From Ceratotherium simum simum (lineage: Eukaryota > Chordata > Mammalia > Perissodactyla > Rhinocerotidae): a stretch of DNA of 64,000 bases. Under the pieces are notes generated by a model. That model was not told the origin of the DNA. It saw nothing but the letters and a program-made list of their open reading frames with translations, and searched no databases. The DNA lies in NCBI RefSeq assembly GCF_000283155.1, contig NW_004454197.1, positions 11,701,827-11,765,826 on the forward strand. Direction: 5' to 3'. A program made the position numbers and the translations under genes. Below, in pieces: positions 53,501 to 59,058 of the stretch (the first letter of the stretch is position 1; every line of letters begins with the position of its first letter).

Positions 53501-56500
53501 GAAAACAGCAGACACACAAAGGAGCCCTCACCCAAAATGTCTAGAGTTAAGGGAAAAAATGGGGGAGTTGGTGCCTTTGAAGCAAATATGGCAAAATATC
53601 AAAATCTGTTAATTCTGGGTGTCGCATATTCGTAGCATTTGTGGTTATTCTCTGTTCTTTTCTAGACATATGAAATACTTCATTAAAATTTTTGATGTTG
53701 GAGGATTGTTAAATCATGATATAGTCATATAATGGAGTAAGAACAATAAAAATTAAGTTCACAAGTGTTACAGATGTGCTAAAATGCTTACAAAATAAGT
53801 TAACATTAACAAAAACATAGGCTGCAAAATACACATATTCAGGGGCCAGCCTGGTGGTGCAAGCGGTTGGGTGTGCCTGCTCTGCTGCGGCAGCCCAGGG
53901 TTCGCCAGTTCAGATCCCGGGCATGCAACTCTTGGCAAGCCAGGCTGTGGCAGTGTCCCATATAAAGTGGAGGAAGATGGGCACAGATGTTAGCCCAGGG
54001 CCAGTCTTCCTCAGCAAAAAAAGAGAAGGATTGGCAGATGTTAGCACAGGGCTGATCTTCTTCACACACAAAAAAAAATACACATATTCACTGTCAAATA
54101 GAAAAAGTTAAAGTCTATGCAGAAATCGAAATATAATGATGTACACCTGAAATTTATATAGTTATAAACCAATGTTACCTCAATAAAAATAAACTATACC
54201 AAAAAACTCACTTAATGCTTTCTTTTGTAAAAAACAAAACTGATTTTTTTTGAATGTTAATAAAGCAATGCCAAATTAAAAACAAAAAAGAAAGAAAGGT
54301 TAAAGTTAAAAAAAAGAAAGACTAGAAAGAAATATGCCAAAATGTTCATTCATTGGTTAATTGAGCATGGTGGAATTATAACCGATTTTTTTGTAGTTTT
54401 AATTTTTTTACACTTTAATACTTTTTATCCATGCCAATCTCCTTCAATGAGTGTTCGTTACCTTTATAAAAAGAAAGCAGAGGGGCCAGCCCCGTGGCGT
54501 AGCGGTTAAGTGTGTGCGCTCCGCTGCTGGCAGCCCGGGTTCAGATCCCGGGAGCGCACCGAGGCACCACTTGTCACGCCAAGCTGTGGCAGCGTCCCAT
54601 ATAGAGTAAAGGAAGATGGGCACGGATGTTAGCCCAGGGCCAGTCTTCCTCAGCAAAAAGAGGAGGATCAGCATGGATGTTAGCTCAGAGCTGACCTTAC
54701 CAAAAAATAAATAAACACCTTTTAAAAAAAAAAAAAAAAAAAAAAAGCAGAAATTGAAAGCCTGATGTCTGCATGGGAAATGGATTTGGAACATATATGT
54801 CAAAATGCTGAGAGCCTCCCCTTTAGCTGATGATATGTCAGGTGCTACTTCTCTTTCCACACTTTTTTTCCTAATTGTTCTATAAAGATCAGAAATTTGG
54901 GGGGTAATTTTCAAAGACAGGAATAAAAGAGTAAATAAATCTTAAAATTGAGACTTTAAGACATGGCAGCTACCAAGGCCACTTCAGAATTTAAATAGCA
55001 AGACCATTTAACCCAAAGGTTGAGCTTCATGATGAAGTCTGAACAGCACCGACACCCTATGTTTTCCCCTCCCTGTCATTAAAAACTGCCTCACGTGACA
55101 CAGCAGCCTGCAGCTGGAAAGCCAAATGTGACATCTAAGAAACCAACCAGCAAATACAAAAAGCCCACGGGATCTTTTGAGGGTGACTAGCAGTCTGCAT
55201 TGCAAGTACTCAGCACACGACAGATAATCAATGATAACTTCCGCCACCCTTTCCAGGCTGAACTCACAGCTTCATGTGTTTTTTGATCATTTTAAAATCA
55301 GGTAGCCATACTCAGAACTGTTAAAGATCTTTGGTATTATCCCTGAAATGACCTTTTTCATCATCTGGGGAGACAGGGTAAGAGGTGAAGGAGGGAAATT
55401 GGAGAAAAAGGGACCAGGGGCTGGGGATTTCATAACACATCATACACAGCCCTGGTCCCTTTCATTTATGTGTGCTCTCATTCATTCATTCAAATATCCA
55501 CTGAGTCCCTAGATATAAGTCTTGTGCTGGGCCCAAGGAATACAACATTTAGCAAAAATATGGGGCTTGATTTAGTAGGGGAGTTCGACACATCAAATCA
55601 TATCAATAAATGTAGAATTACAATCATGGGAAGTGCTACTACAGAAGTCATTAACTAGGTCAATGTTTCAGGACAAAATTCCTAAATTAACAGGTTAATG
55701 AAGTTTTAAGAATCATGTTCCCTTTGGATTACACACTGGAGCATTGGCCACTGACAATTAGCATTTCTCCTCCTTCAGAGCCCCTCTTGAGCCTTTACTA
55801 AAAGCACTAATTTCTCTTGCCCTAGAAAGTCCTGATTGCTCCTCAGTTTCACTAACCCTGTAATGCAGTTTGCAACCTGGCAGCTGCCTCTGAGGTTAAT
55901 TACTAAAACCCAGAAACCTACCTGACTTTGAATATCTTCCCAATAATCCATGAAACCAAATGGCACCATCATTCAAGCCAGAATTTTAATATATGAGTAC
56001 CAATGTCAGGGTTTGAAGAAAACACACAAAAAGCCAAATCACTGCCAAGTGTATTATTAGCATGCAGCTTTTTTCAGAATTCCATTAAGCATTAGCTGCA
56101 CTCTCATCATCATGCTCTGCCACGAATGGAAAGAAAATGTAACATGTGGCATTACACGAAGGTCGGGGAAGCAGTTAAATTTGGCAGTGGCAACAGGTAC
56201 ATCCAGAGGCAAATTCTGGCTGCAGAATCGAAGGGGAAGAGGCATATGGACTAAGGGGATGGAGAGCTGGATAGAAAACATGAAATCCAAGAAGGGAACA
56301 GAATTAAAGAACCTTTACCAAAAAAAAAAAAAAAATCAACAAAAACAAAAAAACCCCACAAAAACTAGATCATGGAAAACTCAGAATCTAAGAAAACTTG
56401 GCAAGAAAAGAAGAGCTGCAGAAAAGAGAAGTAAGACCTGAAAAATACGATTCAGAAAAACAAGTTTATGATGACCCCCACCACCAAAGTATCAATCGGG

Positions 56501-59058
56501 TACCAATTCAGTACCAATGTGGTACAGGCACGTCGAGTACAAAGGAAGCCTCCCAATTGTACTTCTTGCCCAGTCTAAGGCTGCACTGCTGACTGCAGAG
56601 AAGAGCTGAGAACCTGATCCAGTAAAAATGATACAGAATGAGAGCAACAAGCGTATTTACATGGAAACCAAACTCAGCTTGATGAAAAAGTGATGGGGCT
56701 ACATACACCAGTAAAGAAGAGATGAGAGTCTTGTAAATTGCCTCTTCCAGTGAGAAAGATGCTCAGGACCAAGTACAGACATTCTGTGTAGACGACCACA
56801 AAATGACTACAGATTTTACTAGAATACTCGTTATATTTTCAACTTACTGCCAAAGAGATCTCTAAGACCTTTATTAAGATCTTTACTTTACAGACAGCTC
56901 CCGAAAAAAGGCTAGTAGCAGCATTTCAACCCGAACTACTAAAAAATGCACAAATAAGCTGCATAAGATACCTGCATTGCAATATTTGGTCTTAAAAATC
57001 CTGAATCTTGGGCTTTTTATAATCTTGCAATTTTCAAAATCTTTTCTATTATTTTACATCTAAGAATCTCAGGAGATAGCCTACTTTAATAATCCTCTTT
57101 CCACAAATTAATGCTGATACTCAGAAAGTTAGCCACCCTATGAGAAATATAGATAAGCTAAACTATGCTTCCTCTCCTTCCTCATCTCTTAAGGCTCCCC
57201 TTCACTCACAAGGCTCCAATCACACTTGCTTCCTTTCTTTTCTGGAATTACACTATTATGGAAGACAGTGATTTTCTCCAACAACAGTCTCCATCTAATT
57301 TATCTATGTATTCCTAGGACCTAGCACTTAGAAACTCAACAAGCACAAAGACAAAATCACACATGGGTTAAACTCAGTAATCTATTTCAAGTTGATATCA
57401 TAGGTTCAGCCATCATAACAAAACATTAGTTGAGAATGTTCCAAGTAGACACACACATGCCTTTAACATAATTTATCAGAACACAATGGACAGTCAATAA
57501 CTGCAGCCACACACTGGTGCCCAGAGAATCAGACCAGGCGTACGGCTCTCCTTACAGAACATGCATAATAAGGCTTGAGTAACACAATTCAGCACAACTA
57601 CTGAGTACTCTCAAAACTAAAAAGGAATGGAAAGACTAGAATATGAGGAAATTTTATCATTAGATTTTTTAAAAGGCTTGAAAAAATAAAACTTTTTTTA
57701 ATTAAAAAAAAGGCATTAATCCTAGAGAAAGAAGCTTCAATTACCAAGAACCACAACTTTCGTCAAAATTTAAGAGGAAGTTTAACAATAGACAACTTAA
57801 TGTCACAATGATTCTTGCTCTTCAAAAAAGTATTATTTATAAGTCTGACGTAACTAAGTAACTCACGTTCTCAATGAACTGGGTATTAGACAACATAAGG
57901 AAGTCATTGAAGACATTATGGAGACGACAATCCGTGGCTTTAGTTTCCCGAATTAATCCGTCCACTTGCTTCTTGATTTCATGGGTCCTAGAGATAGTCT
58001 GCTGTGAGAATTCCTGGAGAAACTGTAGTAGCTATTTAAAAAATAAATGTACAGTAGTATCAATATTATACGCATTTGTGTCAAAACAAAAAAAGAACCC
58101 ATTTCCTTTCACCTTTATGTGAGTGATCGTGTGTGTTGGCACGTAAAAGGGATGCTGCTTTGATAGTACTAAGATCAAGTGGCACTGAAAAATATTAAGA
58201 ATGCTCATCAAAACAGCGGCAAGGATTCAACGGACACTTGCTATCTCGTTTCTGGAGGAATTCTGAAGTCCCGTTTGGTTGTCATTCTACGAGGGATCAC
58301 AGACCAAGGGTAAAATAAGAAACCACCACTCTTACAAAAAAAAAAAAAAAATCCTATTCATATGGGACTTTGGAATCACAGTTCTGAGTTTCTTGGGCCC
58401 CCGGCCTGAAGGTTCCCACTCAAGGATATCCACATACTGGCTTGTCTACGGCCCCACTCAGTCCAGGTCCTAACACAGACTGGCTTCACAAGTGCCATAG
58501 CAATCCCACAGCGCGGCGGAGAACGATCTGCCCCCGTCAGGATGGATCTGGGTGCATCGGCAGGAAACCCAAACAAGAGAACCCCGCGTCCGGACCGCAG
58601 TCCGAGTGGGAGCACTCAGCGGGCTAAGGCCGACCGGCCCGCCCCCACCTGGTGCATAGCGACTGCCACGGTGGAGTTACCGAGGGCGAGACGGGCTGTG
58701 TGTCAGGACGGGAGGCAGCGGGACGGCTGGGTGCGGGGGGAGTCGGGGCTCCAGTCCTCGCGCTCACAGGCCGCGGGTCACCCCAGGGCGCCCGCCCCCC
58801 CTTCCCGTCCCTGGGGCCCGCCTCTCACGCCCGCGTCGGCCGCCAGCGACCAGCTTTGGCTGCTCTTGCGGATCTCTTCCACCGACCAGGGCCGCTCCCA
58901 CACGGGCTCAGAGGCTGGCACCCGCTGCTGGTCCGGGGTCGTCCGGTTCATCTGCAGCGAGAAGGACGGAAAAAGGGCTGAGATCCGGGGAGGCGGCGGC
59001 CCTGGCCCCGCCCCGCCCCGCGCCGGACCAGCGCGGGCCGGCCCGCGGCTCTCACCAT
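5418..59058 (-). CDS. WASHC2: WASH complex subunit 2 (FAM21), complete gene, 31 coding exons
   Basis: Scaffold subunit of the WASH complex, the endosomal Arp2/3 activator. Thirty-one exons join to 3999 nt with no frame break, giving 1332 aa, close to the human proteins (about 1320-1340 aa). Residues 1 to about 220 form the head that binds the other WASH subunits. The rest is an acidic, low-complexity tail with about twenty LFa motifs (acidic residues around LF, IF or FDD), which in the family bind VPS35 of retromer and other cargo adaptors. Residues 1028-1047, rich in R and K, match the family's capping-protein interaction segment. All junctions are GT-AG except the donor after exon 10. The ATG sits in a CpG island and a poly(A) signal follows the stop. 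No disabling lesion was seen, so it is a functional gene, not a retrocopy. Human has two copies (WASHC2A, WASHC2C); only one is in this window. Confidence 0.97.
6075..6495 (+). mobile_element. L1M/HAL1-like fragment
   Basis: Diverged sequence in L1 3' order (ATTTATAATAGAGAAAAC, later GGCTACCTCCAGGG), in intron 30. Includes an AT-rich palindromic run near 6358-6381. Confidence 0.45.
7337..7514 (-). CDS. WASHC2: WASHC2 exon 30 (residues 1228-1287)
   Basis: 178 nt, [31 protein letters not shown] and AKSIFDDDM, acceptor AACAAG, donor GTAAGT. Part of the C-terminal motif cluster that in the family has the strongest retromer binding. Confidence 0.97.
7660..7905 (+). mobile_element. L2-like 3' end
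   Basis: CTGGCTCAAATGCCAGCTCT followed by a GAGAGGCCTTC box and Pyr-rich end resemble the L2 3' UTR. Lies in intron 29-30 region, specifically intron 30's upstream neighbour. Confidence 0.45.
8346..8945 (-). CDS. WASHC2: WASHC2 exon 29 (residues 1028-1227), capping-protein site
   Basis: The largest exon, 200 codons, acceptor TTGCAG, donor GTAGTA. It opens with the basic [20 protein letters not shown] segment, the family's CPI motif for binding CapZ. Then come a variable linker, [33 protein letters not shown] and QDIFE. Around residues 1095-1118 it is several residues shorter than human as I recall it. Confidence 0.97.
9690..10024 (-). mobile_element. ERE SINE, long form, 17-bp target site duplication
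   Basis: Reverse-oriented: T-rich tail at left, GGGGCCGGCCC head (reverse complement) at 10015-10024. Flanked by the perfect 17-bp direct repeat TAAGTAGCCAATTTAAA at 9673-9689 and 10025-10041. It has the long middle segment (ACATACAACTATCTACTG on the sense strand). Intron 28. Confidence 0.9.
10290..10620 (+). repeat. Ancient mammal-wide repeat, family not named
   Basis: Purine-rich sequence with an AGAGCATTCC box and later CCAAGGAGCTTGAA. Similar blocks appear near 33440-33810 and 35000-35440. I recognise the type but not the name with confidence. Confidence 0.35.
10947..11159 (-). CDS. WASHC2: WASHC2 exon 28 (residues 957-1027)
   Basis: 71 codons, [13 protein letters not shown] to [12 protein letters not shown], acceptor TTTAG, donor GTGATG. 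It precedes the capping-protein site. Intron 28 (8946-10946) has an ERE and an old unnamed repeat. Confidence 0.97.
11513..11575 (-). CDS. WASHC2: WASHC2 exon 27 (residues 936-956)
   Basis: 21 codons, [20 protein letters not shown] and Q, acceptor ACACAG, donor GTAATT. Short symmetric exon; a good candidate for alternative use because skipping keeps frame. Confidence 0.93.
12549..12671 (-). CDS. WASHC2: WASHC2 exon 26 (residues 895-935)
   Basis: 41 codons, [20 protein letters not shown] to IWKSETPQ, acceptor TTGAAG, donor GTTAGA. Basic, lysine-rich linker between motif clusters; matches human except for scattered changes. Confidence 0.95.
13259..13339 (-). CDS. WASHC2: WASHC2 exon 25 (residues 868-894)
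   Basis: 27 codons, [20 protein letters not shown] to AKSQPL, acceptor TTTTAG, donor GTACCA. Double LFa motif, near identical to human. Confidence 0.96.
13468..13596 (-). CDS. WASHC2: WASHC2 exon 24 (residues 825-867)
   Basis: 43 codons, [20 protein letters not shown] to [12 protein letters not shown], acceptor TCCCAG, donor GTCAGT. Only 128 nt separate it from exon 25. Confidence 0.96.
13620..13860 (+). mobile_element. L1M/HAL1-like fragment
   Basis: Contains CTCTATTTACAATAGCTAAA and ATAATGGAATACCATGGAGC, diagnostic of the 3' part of old L1 or HAL1 ORF2. Intron 23, just upstream of exon 24 in transcript order. Confidence 0.6.
14600..15313 (-). mobile_element. L1M 3' segment, antisense on this strand
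   Basis: Carries reverse-complement hallmarks of old L1 (TTCAAGGTTCATCCATGTTG, then CCTCACCAACACTTG). A second copy of the same region is at 24740-25425. It ends at a fold-back with 15327-15363. Confidence 0.75.
15265..15363. repeat. Inverted repeat, 37-nt arms, 25-nt loop
   Basis: Arms 15265-15301 and 15327-15363 are reverse complements with 3 mismatches in 37. Both are the same L1 ORF2 segment in opposite orientation. Confidence 0.85.
15456..15638 (-). CDS. WASHC2: WASHC2 exon 23 (residues 764-824)
   Basis: 61 codons, [17 protein letters not shown] to APKKEIGK, acceptor TTTCAG, donor GTGAGC. Contains [11 protein letters not shown], one LFa motif. Intron 23 (13597-15455) contains L1M segments and a fold-back repeat. 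Confidence 0.96.
17280..17302. repeat. (TG)n microsatellite, (CA)n in WASHC2 transcript
   Basis: Eleven TG units in intron 22, 69 nt past the exon 22 donor in transcript direction. Confidence 0.95.
17371..17526 (-). CDS. WASHC2: WASHC2 exon 22 (residues 712-763)
   Basis: 52 codons, [20 protein letters not shown] to VVEKSEK, acceptor GGCAG. The donor GTGGAC is poor at +3 to +6, and a CA repeat lies 70 nt into the intron. The frame resumes in exon 23 exactly as in human (SEK then EG). Confidence 0.94.
18090..18345 (+). mobile_element. L2-like 3' end
   Basis: GCCCAGCTCAGATGTCGCC, GAAGGCTTTCCTG and a closing CCAAGTAGGCAGTTAACA follow the order of the L2 3' end. Intron 21. Confidence 0.55.
19052..19294 (-). 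mobile_element. ERE SINE, short form, 15-bp target site duplication
   Basis: T-tail left, head right, with TATTCTAGGATCTTT at 19037-19051 and 19295-19309. Its middle reads through ATATAAAG-type sequence (short form). Intron 21; same orientation as WASHC2. Confidence 0.9.
21255..21900 (-). mobile_element. L1M 3' segment interrupted by an ERE
   Basis: AAATTTACCATTTTAACC before and CTCCATAATTTTTTCATC after the SINE, then TTCACTCAGTATAATGTCC, are consecutive parts of an old L1 3' region in reverse. The ERE at 21368-21616 splits it. Confidence 0.7.
21368..21616 (+). mobile_element. ERE SINE nested in L1M
   Basis: Starts GGGGCCGGCC, ends in an A/C-rich tail. GAATATTCA flanks it at 21354-21362 and 21617-21625, with a short filler before the head. 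Short form. Intron 21. Confidence 0.85.
22300..22402 (-). CDS. WASHC2: WASHC2 exon 21 (residues 677-711)
   Basis: 103 nt, [26 protein letters not shown] then TSVPPATT, acceptor TATAG, donor GTATTC. Two LF motifs. Intron 21 (17527-22299) has two ERE insertions and L1/L2 fragments. Confidence 0.95.
23856..24167 (+). mobile_element. ERE SINE, long form
   Basis: Head GGGGCCGGCCCC, tRNA-like GGGTTCGGATCCC, long middle with TATGACATACAACTATC, A-rich tail. Thirteen-base flanks AAGAAAATAACTA and AAGAAAAGAACTA (23843-23855, 24168-24180) differ at one base. Intron 20. Confidence 0.9.
24740..25425 (-). mobile_element. L1M 3' segment, antisense
   Basis: Parallel to 14600-15313: TTCAAGGTTCATCCACATTA, CCATCGTGTGGATATACCAC, CCCACCAGCAATGTCTGAGG. 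Intron 20. Confidence 0.75.
25940..26190 (+). mobile_element. MIR SINE
   Basis: TGTGCTAAGCATTTCACAT, ATTTAATCCTCTCA, GGGGAAACTCAGGC and AAGTAACTTGCCCAAGG in MIR order. Intron 20. Confidence 0.85.
26993..27162 (-). CDS. WASHC2: WASHC2 exon 20 (residues 621-677)
   Basis: 170 nt, DQWDITDSQ to [17 protein letters not shown], acceptor TTTAAG, donor GTGAGA, the only phase 2 exit in the gene. Intron 20 (22403-26992) holds an ERE, an L1M segment and a MIR. Confidence 0.96.
27815..28100. mobile_element. Two adjacent MER5-like hAT fossils
   Basis: AAATCTCAGGTTCTACCCCA with TGAATCAGAATCTGCATT is one copy; CACTAGAATTCCC to TCTCCAGGTGATTCCAAT with GGTTGAGAGTCACTG is a second. Intron 19. Confidence 0.65.
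28960..29091 (-). CDS. WASHC2: WASHC2 exon 19 (residues 577-620)
   Basis: 44 codons, [12 protein letters not shown] to [10 protein letters not shown], acceptor TCCTAG, donor GTAGGT. Symmetric phase 0. Intron 19 (27163-28959) contains two neighbouring MER5-like hAT fossils. Confidence 0.96.
29698..29949 (+). mobile_element. ERE SINE, short form
   Basis: Head GGGGCTGGCCCGG, B-box-like GGTTCGCGGGTTC, two GATGTTAGC boxes, tail with GA repeats. Imperfect 9-bp flanks GAAAATACA and GACAATACA. Intron 18. Confidence 0.88.
30285..30500 (+). mobile_element. MIR SINE
   Basis: GTGCCAAGCACTGTGCCAAG and GGTTAAGCTACTTGCCCAAG in MIR order. Intron 18. Confidence 0.8.
30989..31090 (-). CDS. WASHC2: WASHC2 exon 18 (residues 543-576)
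   Basis: 34 codons, DLFSSQ to [11 protein letters not shown], acceptor AACAG, donor GTAACC, symmetric phase 0. It starts and ends within LFa motifs, the module layout typical of this tail. Confidence 0.96.
32449..32631 (+). mobile_element. ERE SINE, diverged short form, 13-bp duplication
   Basis: Head GGGGCCAGCCCTGG, tail A10. Flanks AAGAAGTGGAGTC (32434-32446) and AAGAAGAGGAGTC (32632-32644). Only one tail GATGTTAGC box, so shorter than its relatives. Intron 17. Confidence 0.88.
33037..33320 (+). mobile_element. ERE SINE, long form
   Basis: Head GGGGCCAGCCCGGTGGCG, long middle with TATGACATACAACTATC, mixed A-rich tail. Short flank ATATTGG at 33029 and 33321. Only 400 bp from the preceding ERE. 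Intron 17. Confidence 0.85.
34716..34802 (-). CDS. WASHC2: WASHC2 exon 17 (residues 514-542)
   Basis: 29 codons, [11 protein letters not shown] to [10 protein letters not shown], acceptor ACTAAG, donor GTAAGG. It ends inside an acidic motif that exon 18 completes with DLFSS. Intron 17 (31091-34715) holds two ERE insertions. Confidence 0.96.
35870..35997 (-). CDS. WASHC2: WASHC2 exon 16 (residues 471-513)
   Basis: 128 nt, acceptor CTAAAG, donor [22 protein letters not shown] is an LFa motif pair; a lysine- and glutamate-rich linker follows ([11 protein letters not shown]). Confidence 0.95.
36430..36730 (-). mobile_element. L1M-like fragment, antisense
   Basis: Diverged: TTCATAAATAAGGCTATAAA and TCACTTAATGTACTTGG recall reversed L1 3' sequence. 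Intron 15. Confidence 0.4.
37180..37330. mobile_element. MER5-like hAT fossil
   Basis: GCAATCCACAGACCAGCAAC, GTTAGAAATGTAGATTTGCA and CCACTGAATCATAA match the MER5 pattern. Intron 15. Confidence 0.6.
37872..38045 (-). CDS. WASHC2: WASHC2 exon 15 (residues 413-471), Asp run
   Basis: 174 nt, acceptor CCACAG, donor GTAGCC. Reads DADVFGA, then [19 protein letters not shown], then GLF followed by eight Asp and FFVASHSKP. The Asp run is encoded by mixed GAC/GAT codons; human has a Gly within the equivalent run. Intron 15 contains a MER5-like hAT fossil at 37.2 kb and an L1M fragment at 36.4-36.7 kb. Confidence 0.97.
38439..38498 (-). CDS. WASHC2: WASHC2 exon 14 (residues 393-413)
   Basis: 60 nt, acceptor TTTTAG, donor [25 protein letters not shown] is nearly identical to human. 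Phase 1 on both sides, so the exon could be skipped without shifting frame. Confidence 0.95.
   Translation of the reverse strand, partial: CLHLPNLERKSQQELFLYF
39548..39605 (-). CDS. WASHC2: WASHC2 exon 13 (residues 374-393)
   Basis: 58 nt, [19 protein letters not shown], acceptor ACCAG, donor GTAAGC. SDLF completes the acidic motif begun at the end of exon 12. The rest differs moderately from human, as expected for disordered linker. Confidence 0.94.
40079..40194 (-). CDS. WASHC2: WASHC2 exon 12 (residues 335-373)
   Basis: 116 nt, acceptor GCTAG, donor GTGAGT. It carries [17 protein letters not shown] and [17 protein letters not shown], a compact cluster of LFa retromer-binding motifs close to the human sequence. 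Confidence 0.97.
40904..40963 (-). CDS. WASHC2: WASHC2 exon 11 (residues 315-335)
   Basis: 60 nt, acceptor CCCCAG, donor GTAGGC. It reads [19 protein letters not shown], a basic patch between acidic segments, as in human. Phase 1 at both ends. Confidence 0.95.
41565..41664 (-). CDS. WASHC2: WASHC2 exon 10 (residues 282-315), 3' boundary non-canonical
   Basis: Starts after CCGTAG with [20 protein letters not shown], the most conserved basic block of the tail. The 3' boundary is odd. An in-frame TGA follows immediately, and exon 11 demands one leftover base, so the exon should end at 41565, where the intron would begin GATGAGTT instead of GT. Human FAM21 has residues equivalent to the last four codons, which favours this end. 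The other frame-preserving choice is a GTACGC donor 12 nt upstream, ending the exon at 41577 and dropping four codons. The start and body are secure; the end is the only uncertain boundary in the gene. Confidence 0.85.
42218..42328 (-). CDS. WASHC2: WASHC2 exon 9 (residues 245-281)
   Basis: 37 codons, [18 protein letters not shown] to EENTRP, acceptor CTTAG, donor GTAAGA. It carries the first acidic LFa-like motif ([13 protein letters not shown]; human has an L at the I). Confidence 0.96.
42530..42800 (+). mobile_element. L1M/HAL1-like fragment
   Basis: AACTGAATAACTAAACAAG, TACAGTCTTATCTTAA, ending ATGGTAACACC. Intron 8. A MIR-like piece follows at about 42920-42990. Confidence 0.45.
44129..44176 (-). 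CDS. WASHC2: WASHC2 exon 8 (residues 229-244)
   Basis: 16 codons, [16 protein letters not shown], acceptor CTAAAG, donor GTAAGA. Human has the same block with two substitutions. Symmetric phase 0, so skipping would keep frame. Intron 8 (42329-44128) holds L1M-like fragments. Confidence 0.93.
45394..45455 (-). CDS. WASHC2: WASHC2 exon 7 (residues 208-228)
   Basis: 62 nt, completing a Glu codon then [20 protein letters not shown], acceptor ACCAG, donor GTAAGG. It is a Ser/Gly stretch followed by an acidic run, as in human FAM21. Flanking introns 6 and 7 show only AT-rich sequence and old L1-like pieces. Confidence 0.94.
46244..46337 (-). CDS. WASHC2: WASHC2 exon 6 (residues 177-208)
   Basis: 31 codons plus one base, [20 protein letters not shown] to LSSE, acceptor TTACAG, donor GTACTC, phase 1 out. 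This is the end of the folded head region; the next exon starts the acidic tail. Confidence 0.97.
48020..48335 (+). mobile_element. L2-like 3' end
   Basis: AACCCTATTCAAGCCTCATC to GTGCTCGATCAATGCTTGTG, including GGAGAGCAGAAACCATG. Ends about 150 bp from exon 5. Intron 5. Confidence 0.65.
48491..48664 (-). CDS. WASHC2: WASHC2 exon 5 (residues 119-176)
   Basis: 58 codons, [10 protein letters not shown] to LELILEPK, acceptor TTGTAG, donor GTAAAG. It contains the highly conserved [20 protein letters not shown] segment of the WASH-binding head followed by the acidic DSEEED. Intron 5 (46338-48490) has an L2 3' end near 48.0-48.3 kb. Confidence 0.97.
48783..49030 (+). mobile_element. ERE SINE, short form
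   Basis: Head GGGGCTGGCCCC, GGTTCGGATCCTGGG, two tail boxes and A10. Target duplication weak. It begins 119 bp upstream of exon 5 in transcript order, close to the branch-point side of intron 4. Confidence 0.88.
49394..49873 (+). other. Open frame of 159 codons in intron 4, not recognised
   Basis: Antisense to WASHC2, no repeat recognised, no similarity recalled. No promoter or CpG signal nearby. More likely chance than a gene. Confidence 0.1.
50560..50825 (+). mobile_element. L2-like 3' end
   Basis: CAGCTAATGTCTCATCCTTG, CAAGACTGTAACCTCTTAAG, ATTACTGGAGTCAATAAACG in the L2 3' order. Intron 4. Confidence 0.7.
51052..51105 (+). repeat. 54-nt pure purine (GGA/GAA) tract
   Basis: Uninterrupted A/G on the plus strand, thus polypyrimidine in the WASHC2 transcript, in intron 4, about 270 nt from exon 4. 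Confidence 0.95.
51377..51439 (-). CDS. WASHC2: WASHC2 exon 4 (residues 98-118)
   Basis: 21 codons, [10 protein letters not shown] to EKAEQ, acceptor TTTAG, donor GTACTT, symmetric phase 0. It matches the short acidic head exon of FAM21. Intron 4 (48665-51376) holds an L2 copy, a purine tract, an ERE and an unexplained antisense open frame. Confidence 0.95.
52470..52915 (-). mobile_element. L1M-like fragment, antisense
   Basis: TCTGCATAATATTCTACGGT, GGTGAACATTTCCAGTTTC and GATTGCCAAGTCAAAGGA are reversed L1 ORF2/3' hallmarks. Intron 3. Confidence 0.65.
53040..53300 (+). mobile_element. L1 ORF2 fragment
   Basis: AATTCCAATCAAAATGCTAA and AGCCAAGGATAACCAAAACA are L1 ORF2 phrases. Intron 3. An AC-rich microsatellite follows near 53335-53480. 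Confidence 0.7.
53842..54074 (+). mobile_element. ERE SINE, short form, 16-bp perfect duplication
   Basis: Head GGGGCCAGCCTGG, tail ending in CACACAAAA. AAAATACACATATTCA is perfectly repeated at 53826-53841 and 54075-54090, marking a young insertion. Intron 3. Confidence 0.92.
54110..54192 (+). mobile_element. L1 3' end
   Basis: AATGATGTACACCTGAAATT, ATAAACCAATGTTACCTC and AATAAAAATAAA form the L1 3' terminus; its reverse form is at 63870-64000. Confidence 0.7.
54482..54746 (+). mobile_element. ERE SINE, short form, with 25-A tail
   Basis: Head GGGGCCAGCCCCGTGG, both tail boxes, then ATAAATAAACACC and a long uninterrupted A run. Flank AAAGCAGA on both sides. Intron 3. Confidence 0.9.
57867..58031 (-). 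CDS. WASHC2: WASHC2 exon 3 (residues 43-97)
   Basis: 55 codons from LLQFLQEF to NTQFIEN, donor GTGAGT, phase 0 on both sides. It holds the predicted helical part of the head ([20 protein letters not shown]). Intron 3 (51440-57866) is the longest, with two ERE SINEs and L1 pieces between 52.4 and 54.8 kb. Confidence 0.97.
58829..58951 (-). CDS. WASHC2: WASHC2 exon 2 (residues 2-42)
   Basis: 41 codons from a second ATG, directly after a CTGCAG acceptor, to ADAG, donor [24 protein letters not shown] and [11 protein letters not shown] are the conserved FAM21 N terminus. Intron 2 (58032-58828) is partly CpG island and otherwise unremarkable. Confidence 0.96.
59056..59058 (-). CDS. WASHC2: WASHC2 exon 1, coding part: the initiator Met only
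   Basis: Only the ATG is coding; the donor GTGAGAG follows at once. The family protein begins Met-Met-Asn-Arg-Thr-Thr, and exon 2 supplies the second Met, which supports this junction. The 5'UTR runs upstream in GC-rich sequence towards about 59150; the exact start site is not visible. Intron 1 is only 104 nt. Confidence 0.85.

Noticed and set aside
54482..54550. tRNA-gene-like head with A- and B-box-like sequence
   Set aside because: It is the tRNA-derived SINE head followed by the ERE body and A tail; no intact cloverleaf was found.
56112..56592. Lys-rich plus-strand frames in intron 3
   Set aside because: Low-complexity A-rich DNA translated; no homology recognised.
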